Origin: an uncultured Mediterraneibacter sp.
GTDB taxonomy: Bacteria > Bacillota > Clostridia > Lachnospirales > Lachnospiraceae
Reading direction: 5' to 3'
Assembly: GCA_934309345.1 (NCBI GenBank)
Contig: CAKRDD010000009.1
Coordinates: 38,261-102,260 of the forward strand
DNA length: 64,000 nucleotides
Shown: positions 51,843 through 59,387 of the stretch, piece after piece
Layout: each line of letters begins with the position of its first letter
How positions within the stretch are numbered: the first letter of the stretch is position 1
Position numbers and translations under genes: made by a program
Notes under the pieces: model-generated
The model's input: the letters and a program-made list of their open reading frames with translations, nothing else
Told to the model about the DNA's origin: nothing
The model's database searches: none

Positions 51843-52814
51843 ATGAGAACACCAGAAGAATTAATTAAAGCAATCGTAGCAGAACAGGGAGAAATCAAAG
51901 ACGTATTTTTAACAGCATGCGGAGGATCTTTAGTTGATCTGTATCCGGGATACTATTTTATTAATGCAGAGTCTGAGACAATGCACTCACATTGGCTTAC
52001 AGCAAAAGAACTTGTAGTTTCTCCATCTAAATTCCTGAAAAAGGGAGCACTTGTAATTCTGTGTTCCCATGGCGGAAATACTGGAGAGACTGTAGCAGCA
52101 GCAAAGTATGCAAAAGAGTGTGGCGCAGCTGTTATTACAATGACACACAATCCGGAGTCTATTTGTGCACAGGAAGAAATGAACCCAATCGTATATTCTT
52201 GGGAAGATTCTACAAATGAGAAAGACAGACCACAGGGAATTGTAATGCGCATTCTGAACGAGCTGATGAAAATGCAGGAGCCATCTTATACAAAATATGA
52301 AGCTATTCTTGATGGACTTGAAAAAGCAGACGGAATCGTTCGTGCTGCTGTAAAGAAAGTACAGAACCGTACATGGGTATTTGCTGAGAAATATTTTGAA
52401 GAGCCATTCCTTTACATCATGGGATCAGGAGCATCTTATTCACAGGCATATGGATTCTCCATCTGCTCTCTTCAGGAGATGCAGTGGATGGATTGCTGCT
52501 ACCTGCATTCAGGAGAATATTTCCATGGACCATTCGAGTGTACAGACGAAGATCATCTGTATATCCTCCTGATGGGAACAGGAGCTGCAAGAGTAATGGA
52601 TGAAAGAGCTCTTACATTCCTTGAGAAATATGCAAAGAAATATGAAGTGATCGATGCAAAAGAACTTGGAATTGATGCAATTGACGAAAGTGTTAATGAG
52701 TACTTCTGTCCAATGTTGTTCTATGCAATGAGCGTTGCTTACCGTACAGGACTTCAGGACAAGAGAAGACATCCACTTGATATGAGAAGATACATGGGTG
52801 TTGTAGAGTACTAA
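51843..52814 (+). CDS. SIS-domain sugar-phosphate deglycase, FraB/FrlB type
   Basis: A 323-residue protein with tandem SIS folds. It should hydrolyse 6-phosphofructose-amino-acid (6-P-fructose-aspartate or fructoselysine-6-phosphate) to glucose-6-phosphate and the amino acid. From memory it is closer to Salmonella FraB than to E. coli FrlB: VFLTACGGSLVDLYP, ILCSHGGNTGETVAAA, EMQWMDCCYLHSGEYFHGPFE, VMDERALTFLEKY, and the shared end RRYMGVVEY. The Glu and His of SGEYFHGPFE correspond to the catalytic pair described for FraB. Strong AAAGGAG site. Same unit as the kinase and transporter. Confidence 0.85.
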   Translation: MRTPEELIKAIVAEQGEIKDVFLTACGGSLVDLYPGYYFINAESETMHSHWLTAKELVVSPSKFLKKGALVILCSHGGNTGETVAAAKYAKECGAAVITMTHNPESICAQEEMNPIVYSWEDSTNEKDRPQGIVMRILNELMKMQEPSYTKYEAILDGLEKADGIVRAAVKKVQNRTWVFAEKYFEEPFLYIMGSGASYSQAYGFSICSLQEMQWMDCCYLHSGEYFHGPFECTDEDHLYILLMGTGAARVMDERALTFLEKYAKKYEVIDAKELGIDAIDESVNEYFCPMLFYAMSVAYRTGLQDKRRHPLDMRRYMGVVEY

Positions 52815-52830
52815 GAAAGAGCAAATGAGA

Positions 52831-52860
52831 GGAAAAGCCGGAGAAGGCTTTTCCCTTTCA
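52831..52860 (+). promoter_or_regulatory. intercistronic hairpin between deglycase and kinase genes
   Basis: GGAAAAGCC (52831-52839) and GGCTTTTCC (52846-52854) form a perfect 9-bp stem with a 6-nt loop, followed by CTTTCAAAA. It lies upstream of the kinase ribosome site and may tune kinase levels relative to deglycase. Confidence 0.5.
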
Positions 52861-52881
52861 AAAGCAGGAGGTAATAAAGCG

Positions 52882-53739
52882 ATGGCAGAGCATAATGTAA
52901 AAATTTTAGGTTTTGGTGATAATGTAGTAGATATGTATGAGCATCTGAAGACAATGTATCCAGGCGGAAATTGTGTTAATCTGTGTGCTTATGCAAAGCG
53001 TTTCGGTGTCGAGAAATCTGCATACATGGGATATTTTGGAAATGATGACAATGCAGAATATGTGATCAAGGTACTTGAAGAAATCGGAATCGAAATGTAT
53101 AAATGTAAACAGCTCGATGGCGAGAATGGATGGTCTAAAGTTACATTGAAAGACGGAGACAGAGTATTTGTTGACTGGAATGACGGAGGAATCCGTGGAA
53201 AGACACCATATATCCTGGATCGTTTTGACCTTGATTATATTAAGCAGTTTGATGTAGTACATTCAGGTAATTATTGTTTTACGGAATCAGAGCTTGGTAA
53301 GATTAAGGCAACAGGTGTAAAAGTTGCATTTGACTTTTCAGATGATTCAACAGAAGAGTATTACAAGAAAGTACTTCCGGATGTAAATTATGCATTCTGT
53401 TCTTTTGACGGAAATGAAGAGGAATTAAAAGCGCATCTTCAGATGATAATTGATGGCGGAGCAGAACTCGCAACTGCTTCTAGAGGAGCAGAAGGTTGTG
53501 TTCTTTATGACGGAGAAACATTTTACAGACAGCCGGCAGTTCCGATTGAAAAAGTAGTTGATACAATGGGAGCAGGTGATTCTCTGATTACGTCTTTCCT
53601 TGTTGGTTACACAGATCGTATCAAAAAGGGTGAGGAAAAATCAGAAGCAATCAAAAATGCACTGGCAGATGCAGCAAAATTTGCATCTGAAATCTGTGGT
53701 TTGGAAGGTGCATTTGGTTACGGAAGACATTACGAATAA
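52882..53739 (+). CDS. frlD: PfkB-family kinase, FrlD/FraD-like (Amadori-compound 6-kinase)
   Basis: A 285-residue ribokinase-family enzyme. The start GFGDNVVDMYEHLKTMYPGG, then NCVNLCAYAKRFG, parallels the GDNCVDIYP and GGNAVN pattern of E. coli FrlD, and VAFDFSDDSTEE and VVDTMGAGDSLITSFL (catalytic Asp) complete it. It should phosphorylate the sugar conjugate at C6 before the deglycase acts. The ATG at 52882 follows GCAGGAGG; an upstream frame to 52825 runs through the hairpin. Gene order deglycase-kinase is as in fra/frl loci. Confidence 0.85.
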   Translation: MAEHNVKILGFGDNVVDMYEHLKTMYPGGNCVNLCAYAKRFGVEKSAYMGYFGNDDNAEYVIKVLEEIGIEMYKCKQLDGENGWSKVTLKDGDRVFVDWNDGGIRGKTPYILDRFDLDYIKQFDVVHSGNYCFTESELGKIKATGVKVAFDFSDDSTEEYYKKVLPDVNYAFCSFDGNEEELKAHLQMIIDGGAELATASRGAEGCVLYDGETFYRQPAVPIEKVVDTMGAGDSLITSFLVGYTDRIKKGEEKSEAIKNALADAAKFASEICGLEGAFGYGRHYE

Positions 53740-53765
53740 ATAGTTGGATTAACTGGAGGGCTACA

Positions 53766-54851
53766 ATGATTTATCATGGAGATGCTTATCAATATATTCT
53801 CCAGACACCAGATATTCTACTTGAAATTTTTCGGAAAAAAGAAGATATTTTAAAGGATAGTATAGAACTGGTGAAAAAACATAAGATCGAAGAGATATTT
53901 CTCTCAGGATCAGGTTCCTCATATAATGCAACACTGGCAGCAGCTACATTTGCAAAAAAGAAACTGGGAATACGGGTAACGCCCGTATTCCCAGTTGAGT
54001 TAAGTGAAGAAATTACCGTATTTCCTCAAAATTCCCTTGTGATTGGCATTTCACAACAAGGAACAAGCACGGCTGTGATTCAGGCATTAGATAAAGTAAG
54101 AGAAACGGGAATTCCAACGATCTCTATGACAGGAGAATATGATACAGAAATCGTGTCACATGCTGATGCGAATATTTATGTAGAATGCGGTTATGAAGAT
54201 GCTGGTTCTACAACAAAAGGTTATACAGCAACAGTCCTGACATTATATCTTTTCCTTCTTGAAGTTGCAAAAAATTCAGAAGGAGATTTGAAATTAAAAG
54301 AGGAAGAGATAACTGTATATGAAGAACGAATTCAGAAAGTAATCTTAAATCTTCCGAAACTTCTTCCAATTTGTGAAAAATGGGCTGAAAAGGAAGCAAA
54401 GAAATTGAGAACCTGTACAGACCTGATTATTCTGACAGAGAGTAACCAAAAAAGTCTGCTCTTAGAAGAAGTGTTGAAAATATCGGAAACATCACGTTTT
54501 CCGGTACGTGGTTATGAGGCATGTGAATTCATTCATGGAATGTATAATGCAGTAACAGAACAGACGGAATTTTTATATTTGTTTTCACAAAGCGGAAGCG
54601 ATTCCAAGGAAATGCAACATTTATATGAATATTATAAAGGAAAAAATAAGCAATATGCAGTCAATACTCAGAAAGAAACTGATGACGGACTATATGCGGA
54701 GTTCCTTCAAGATTCAGATTTTTCTACGTTAGAATATGCAATTCCATTTCAAATGCTTTTTGTGAAAGCATCAAGAGAGAGAGGGATGGATCTGAATATT
54801 CCAAAGGATCCACAGTTTCATCATTATATGGGAAGCAAAATAGGACAATAA
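53766..54851 (+). CDS. SIS-domain isomerase/deglycase, GlmS-C-like
   Basis: A 361-residue tandem-SIS protein similar to the isomerase half of glucosamine-6-phosphate synthase and to AgaS/GfrF-type deglycases: EIFLSGSGSSYNATLAA, LVIGISQQGTSTAVIQAL, DAGSTTKGYTATVLTLYL and FPVRGYEACEFIHGMYNAV. It is not close to the FraB-like protein in the same unit, so the locus carries two different SIS enzymes, as in Salmonella gfr where two deglycases act on different conjugates. A perfect 15-bp inverted repeat lies in its coding region at 53962-53996. Confidence 0.8.
   Translation: MIYHGDAYQYILQTPDILLEIFRKKEDILKDSIELVKKHKIEEIFLSGSGSSYNATLAAATFAKKKLGIRVTPVFPVELSEEITVFPQNSLVIGISQQGTSTAVIQALDKVRETGIPTISMTGEYDTEIVSHADANIYVECGYEDAGSTTKGYTATVLTLYLFLLEVAKNSEGDLKLKEEEITVYEERIQKVILNLPKLLPICEKWAEKEAKKLRTCTDLIILTESNQKSLLLEEVLKISETSRFPVRGYEACEFIHGMYNAVTEQTEFLYLFSQSGSDSKEMQHLYEYYKGKNKQYAVNTQKETDDGLYAEFLQDSDFSTLEYAIPFQMLFVKASRERGMDLNIPKDPQFHHYMGSKIGQ
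53962..53996 (+). repeat. perfect 15-bp hairpin inside the second SIS gene
   Basis: AACTGGGAATACGGG (53962-53976), loop TAACG, CCCGTATTCCCAGTT (53982-53996). The stem is GC-rich compared with its surroundings and has no T-run. It encodes KLGIRVTPVFPVE in frame, so the protein reads through it normally. Confidence 0.8.
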
Positions 54852-54863
54852 TAAGATAGACGA

Positions 54864-54918
54864 AAAAGACTGTTTGAAGGTAAAACATTTGTGTAAAGCC
54901 TGTAGACAGTCTTTTATA
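54864..54918 (+). terminator. terminator of the deglycase/kinase unit
   Basis: AAAAGACTGT (54864-54873) and ACAGTCTTTT (54906-54915) form a perfect 10-bp stem with a 32-nt loop, ending in TTTTAT. Confidence 0.7.
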
Positions 54919-55009
54919 CTAGGAGAAGATAAAGTGTTGTATATTTGTACAAAAAGAAAAGAAAAATTTTGTAAAAAACAGAAAAAAGAAATGGAAAAAC
55001 AAGCATATA

Positions 55010-55037
55010 TTGAATCTGAAATATTACTGTGATATAT
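55010..55037 (+). promoter_or_regulatory. promoter of the ABC transporter unit
   Basis: TTGAAT (about 55010-55015), a 17-bp spacer and TATATT (about 55033-55038), directly followed by the shared operator. The layout copies that at 46852-46912. Confidence 0.65.
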
Positions 55038-55042
55038 TATCA

Positions 55043-55064
55043 TATAACGATATAATACGTATTT
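55043..55064. promoter_or_regulatory. GntR-type operator, double palindrome (site 4)
   Basis: TATAACGATATA (55043-55054) and TAATACGTATTT (55053-55064) each differ by one base from the perfect boxes at 46891-46912 and keep the 10-bp centre spacing. It ties the ABC transporter to the Amadori-type regulon. Confidence 0.7.
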
Positions 55065-55081
55065 TGAAGAAGGAGAAGCCC

Positions 55082-56587
55082 ATGGGAACTGAAAAAAATT
55101 TTAAGACAAAGGCAGTATTATTTTTGATACTTGCAGCCATAATGACAATGCTGCAATTGCCTCAACAGGTCTATGCGACAGAACAAAAAGATACGATTGT
55201 TGTTGGAACAAATGCAGAGTATGCGCCGTTTGAATATCTGGATAGCAATGGGAATCTTACGGGGTTTGATATTGATTTGATGAACGCAATAGCAAAAGAA
55301 GAGAACGTCAATATCAAATGGGTAGATCTTCCATTTGACTCTTTGCTGGGGTCGATTGAAGCAGGAGATATTGAAGCAATTGCAGCATCTATTGCTCCGA
55401 CAAAAGAACGAGCTCAGAGTGTTGATTTTTCAGACGTTTATTATACAGGATCTCAAAGTATTGTATATCGAACAGGAGATGAGTACACAGATTTTTCTGA
55501 GCTGACAGGAAAGACAATTGCTGTTCTTGAAGGGTCTCAGAGTGACTTGATTGCTTCTGGCGAAAACAAAGATTATGGTATTGTCAGTGGTGCAACAGTA
55601 AAACGATTTAAGAATGCTTCCAGTGCAATAATGGAATTGAAAAATAAAGGTGCTGATGTTGTAATCATTGATACAATTATGGCAGAAATTTATTGCCGGC
55701 AGACGGATGGAATCAAATCAATTCCGGTAGAAGGAACAGAAGAAGATACTGTATTTTGTGTTCAAAAAGGAAACAGTGATTGTGCACAACTTTTAAATGA
55801 TGGATTAAAAAAGGTAAAGGAAAATGGAACCTATGATGAATTGTATGCAAAGTATTTTTCTGGAGAAGAGGATGACAATGTTCAAATAACAGAGACACAG
55901 GATAAAAATGTTGGAATTTTTGGAACATTGAAGTTTATCTTTGTAGATGAAAATCGTTGGCAATACTATGTGAATGGACTTGGTACAACTTTATTAGTTT
56001 CTTTGCTTTCAGTTTTTGTAGGACTTCTGCTTGGTTTGATTGTCGCAATTATAAGGATTAATGCTGATAGAAAAGGAAAGAAGACAATCGGTTCTCTGAT
56101 TGCTGCATTCTATGTTGATGTGATTCGTGGAACCCCATCTGTACTGCAATTAATGATTGTTTACTTTGCGGTTTTCCACAGCAGACTTGGATATGTGGCG
56201 GCTGTTGTAAGTTTTGGAATTAACAGTGGGGCTTATGTGTCAGAGGTGATACGTGGAGGAATTCAGGCAGTTGACCGGGGCCAGACAGAGGCAGGGCGAT
56301 CCCTTGGTCTTTGCTATAAAGATACAATGAGATATATTGTTATTCCACAAGCAGTTAAGAACATTCTTCCGGCAATGGGAAATGAATTTATACAGTTGAT
56401 TAAAGAAACTTCTATTTTGGGTTATGTTGGAATAGTGGATTTGACGAAAGCAGCTAGTTATGTATCATCAAGAACATATAAGATGTTTATTCCTCTGCTG
56501 GCGGCAGGCATTGTTTATTATCTGATTGTAAAACTGTTGTCTGTTTTCTTGAGAAAATTTGAAAGGAGATTAAAAGAAAGTGATTAA
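55082..56587 (+). CDS. fused substrate-binding/permease protein of a polar amino acid ABC transporter
   Basis: A 501-residue fusion. A signal-like hydrophobic segment at about 9-30 is followed by a family 3 solute-binding domain (about 38-265, VVGTNAEYAPFEYLDSNG, FDIDLMNAIAKEE, IAASIAPTKER). A HisM/GlnP-type permease domain occupies about 297-500, with about five helices and the EAGRSLGLCYKDTMRYIVIP coupling loop. The usual separate binding protein is thus tethered to the channel. The ATG at 55082 follows GAAGGAG; longer frames run through the operator. Being under the shared operator suggests import of an amino-acid conjugate or amino acid linked to the pathway. It overlaps the ATPase gene by 8 nt. 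Confidence 0.9.
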   Translation: MGTEKNFKTKAVLFLILAAIMTMLQLPQQVYATEQKDTIVVGTNAEYAPFEYLDSNGNLTGFDIDLMNAIAKEENVNIKWVDLPFDSLLGSIEAGDIEAIAASIAPTKERAQSVDFSDVYYTGSQSIVYRTGDEYTDFSELTGKTIAVLEGSQSDLIASGENKDYGIVSGATVKRFKNASSAIMELKNKGADVVIIDTIMAEIYCRQTDGIKSIPVEGTEEDTVFCVQKGNSDCAQLLNDGLKKVKENGTYDELYAKYFSGEEDDNVQITETQDKNVGIFGTLKFIFVDENRWQYYVNGLGTTLLVSLLSVFVGLLLGLIVAIIRINADRKGKKTIGSLIAAFYVDVIRGTPSVLQLMIVYFAVFHSRLGYVAAVVSFGINSGAYVSEVIRGGIQAVDRGQTEAGRSLGLCYKDTMRYIVIPQAVKNILPAMGNEFIQLIKETSILGYVGIVDLTKAASYVSSRTYKMFIPLLAAGIVYYLIVKLLSVFLRKFERRLKESD

Positions 56588-57302
56588 AGTTCGAAATTTA
56601 CAGAAATCGTTTGGTGATAATCATGTATTAAATGGAATAGATGTTGATATTCGAAAAGGAGAATGTGTCTGTGTGATCGGTCCTTCAGGTTCAGGAAAAT
56701 CTACTTTTTTAAGATGTCTTAATCTTTTGGAAAAGCCGGAAGAAGGGGAAATATTTATCAATGGACAGGATATCATGGATCAAAAACTTAATGTTGATAA
56801 ATATCGTGAAAATCTTGGAATGGTTTTTCAACATTTTAATCTATTTCCTAATATGACAGTAAAGCAGAATATTATATTAGCTCCAGTACGTTTAAAAAAA
56901 TGGACAAAAGAAGAGGCAGACACGAAAGCAATCGAGTTGTTAAGAAAAGTTGGATTGGAACGTAAGGCAGACACCTATCCAAACAAGCTCTCAGGAGGTC
57001 AAAAGCAAAGAGTTGCAATTGCAAGAGCATTGGCAATGAATCCGGAAGTGATGCTTTTTGACGAGCCAACCTCTGCACTAGATCCAGAGATGGTCGGAGA
57101 AGTACTTGATGTTATGAAATCTCTTGTAAAAGAAGGGATGACAATGGTTGTTGTAACTCATGAAATGGGATTTGCTAAGAATGTTAGTGACAGGGTTATT
57201 TTTATGGATCAAGGTGTAATTGTTGAAGATGAGTCACCAAAAGAATTGTTCGAGAATCCAAAACATGAAAGAACGAAAAACTTTTTGTCGAAGGTATTAT
57301 AA
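56580..57302 (+). CDS. polar amino acid ABC transporter ATP-binding protein (GlnQ-like)
   Basis: A 240-residue ABC ATPase starting at GTG 56580 behind AAAGGAG. Walker A GPSGSGKST at residues 34-42, Q-loop in GMVFQHFNLFPNMTV, signature LSGGQKQRVAIARAL, Walker B VMLFDEPTSALDPE and switch His in VVTHEMGFA. It pairs with the fused permease immediately upstream; the dimer would power it. Full length. Confidence 0.95.
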   Translation: MIKVRNLQKSFGDNHVLNGIDVDIRKGECVCVIGPSGSGKSTFLRCLNLLEKPEEGEIFINGQDIMDQKLNVDKYRENLGMVFQHFNLFPNMTVKQNIILAPVRLKKWTKEEADTKAIELLRKVGLERKADTYPNKLSGGQKQRVAIARALAMNPEVMLFDEPTSALDPEMVGEVLDVMKSLVKEGMTMVVVTHEMGFAKNVSDRVIFMDQGVIVEDESPKELFENPKHERTKNFLSKVL

Positions 57303-57339
57303 GCTCTAAACTAGAATTCGCATTTTTGTGTGTCTTTTG

Positions 57340-57368
57340 TTGTCACTCCTATATAAACGCGGTATAAT
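57340..57368 (+). promoter_or_regulatory. promoter of the PHP gene
   Basis: TTGTCA (57340-57345), 17 bp, TATAAT (57363-57368). GCAGTC (about 57384) and GACTGC (about 57443) could pair across the leader. Confidence 0.7.
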
Positions 57369-57467
57369 GTATTTATCAATAAGCAGTCTTTTTAAAGAAC
57401 GAAAATAAAGTTATTTCACATAGTACTTTTTGATAAAATCAGGACTGCGGAAAAGGAGGACTCAAAT

Positions 57468-58283
57468 ATGAAGATAGACATGCACTGTCACGTGAAAGAG
57501 GGGTCCATAGACAGCAGGGTAGGGATTGAAGAATATATCACGATACTCAAGGAACACGGATTTCAGGGAATGGTGATCACGGATCATGACACATATAATG
57601 GCTACCGCTACTGGAAGAAAAATTTAAAAGGAAAGAAGCATACCGATTTTGTTGTACTCAAAGGGATTGAATATGATACGAGAGATGCAGGGCACATTCT
57701 TGTAATTATGCCAGAGGGCGTAAAGATGCGTCTTCTTGAGATGCGAGGAATGCCACTTGCACTTCTGATCGATCTGGTTCATCGTAACGGCGGAGTTCTG
57801 GGACCGGCACATCCATGCGGAGAAAAGTACATGAGCTTCACTCATGCGAGAAGATACTACCTCTCACCTGAGATTGTTAAACGATTCGATTTTATTGAGA
57901 CATTCAATTGTTGTGAACCGAAGGATTCTAATGCTGGTGCCTTAAAACTGGCAGAGAAATACGGTAAGGTGATGACCGGTGGAAGTGATTCCCACAAGAC
58001 AGACTGTGTCGGACGGGCATATACAATCTTACCTGAACCGGTCAAAACGGAGACAGAGCTGATCTCTTTGATCCATAAGAAGACTGCATTCAAGACAGGT
58101 GGTGTCTATTATAATAAGACGACAAAAGAGAAGATCGGAAAGGTAAATAAGCTCCTTGTATATTCCTTCTGGGTATACAACAAGAGCGGCGAGCTGATGA
58201 AACGTCGTGGGCGGAATAAGAAAATGGAAGAAGAACATCCATTTGATCCGATCGATCCAATCGAACTGTATTATCACTCATGA
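57468..58283 (+). CDS. PHP-domain metal-dependent phosphoesterase-like protein
   Basis: A 271-residue PHP-domain protein. Metal-binding motifs are MHCHVKEG near the N-terminus (HxH at 5-7), VITDHDTYNGY, LKGIEYDT, PAHPCG and GGSDSHKTD. PHP proteins hydrolyse phosphoesters (histidinol phosphate, nucleotides and others); the substrate is not predictable here. A basic C-terminal tail (KRRGRNKKMEEE) extends beyond the domain. It has its own promoter and converges on the AraC gene with only 17 nt between stops. Confidence 0.82.
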   Translation: MKIDMHCHVKEGSIDSRVGIEEYITILKEHGFQGMVITDHDTYNGYRYWKKNLKGKKHTDFVVLKGIEYDTRDAGHILVIMPEGVKMRLLEMRGMPLALLIDLVHRNGGVLGPAHPCGEKYMSFTHARRYYLSPEIVKRFDFIETFNCCEPKDSNAGALKLAEKYGKVMTGGSDSHKTDCVGRAYTILPEPVKTETELISLIHKKTAFKTGGVYYNKTTKEKIGKVNKLLVYSFWVYNKSGELMKRRGRNKKMEEEHPFDPIDPIELYYHS

Positions 58284-58300
58284 TTGTTTCTGGATAGTTA

Positions 58301-59176
58301 CTATGCTTTTCTGTAAGCCCCAGGTGAAACACCATATTTTCTTTTGAAAATGCGGTTGAAGTATGACAGGTTGTCGAAGCCACTGGCATCTGCAATCATC
58401 AGAATGGATTCATCCGATGACTTTAAAAGTCTTGCAGCCATTGTAAGTCGGTAATCATTTAAGTATTCAGTGAATCCGGTTCCCATGTGGGCTTTGAAGA
58501 ACTTCATGAAATGGGATTTACTATAATAAGTAAGTTCAGCCATGTCATCAATCGTTAGTTTTTCTGTATAATGATTTTCTACGTATTTTAAAACAGTTTT
58601 CATTTTCTCCAAAGATTTAGGATTGGAGGAAGTGGAGACTGTTTTTTTCTGACGTTCAGAGATCAGAAGAAAGAAAAAGTTGAACAGAGAACTTTTCACA
58701 GCAAGCTGCCATCCAGGTGTCTGATCAGCGCAGACAAGGTCAATCTGTCGGATACAATTGCTTAAGGCTTCAAAAGATCCGAGAGCCGGAGTGAGAAAGT
58801 ATTCAATAGGAAGAGAACCGTCAAGAAGCGGAACGATGTATTGGATCATACACAGATCGTTTGTCCCGGAAGAGAGTAAAGCTGGTTTGAAAATAATATT
58901 TTCATATTCCATTTTAAAAGTATCATCCTGCTCGATGGCGTGGAGGCAGCCTGGACGGATGATAATAATATCTCCACTGTGAACCAGATGCTTATCAAAG
59001 TCTACAGAAACAAAACCCTGCCCTCTTTTGATGACAACAAGTTCCAACTCATCGTGCCAGTGCAGTGGAACTCCAGGGAAATCGAGAGGGATTGAGCAGA
59101 GATAAGTATTATAAGGAAATTCTGCGGATGTATGCGCTTTTGTTTCGTGGTAATTCTGATATTCGTTAATGTTCAT
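58301..59176 (-). CDS. AraC-family transcriptional regulator
   Basis: A 291-residue regulator with an N-terminal cupin sensor (about 25-110, VPLHWHDELELVVIKRGQG, IIIRPGCLHAIEQ) and a C-terminal double HTH (about 185-285, KLTIDDMAELTYYSKSHFMK, MIADASGFDNLSYFNRIFKR). Such proteins usually activate sugar-use genes; the divergent glgP-malQ pair is the nearest candidate target. Start on the minus strand is taken as ATG 59176 after AAAGGA; an in-frame GTG at 59215 is possible but has a poorer site. Confidence 0.85.
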   Translation of the reverse strand: MNINEYQNYHETKAHTSAEFPYNTYLCSIPLDFPGVPLHWHDELELVVIKRGQGFVSVDFDKHLVHSGDIIIIRPGCLHAIEQDDTFKMEYENIIFKPALLSSGTNDLCMIQYIVPLLDGSLPIEYFLTPALGSFEALSNCIRQIDLVCADQTPGWQLAVKSSLFNFFFLLISERQKKTVSTSSNPKSLEKMKTVLKYVENHYTEKLTIDDMAELTYYSKSHFMKFFKAHMGTGFTEYLNDYRLTMAARLLKSSDESILMIADASGFDNLSYFNRIFKRKYGVSPGAYRKA

Positions 59177-59387
59177 ATATAAGTGCGATCCTTTCAATAA
59201 AATGTTATCTGACACACCTGTTAGTTAAACTAAATTGAATTATAAGAATGATAGTATTGTACAATAAAGTGCAAGTATATTGCAAGATATTTGAAGATAA
59301 TCATATTAAAATACAATCATAAGTTAAAGCAAAGAAACAAAGTATGTAACATAAAAACAGAATCAGATTTGAAAGGAGAATATTCAA

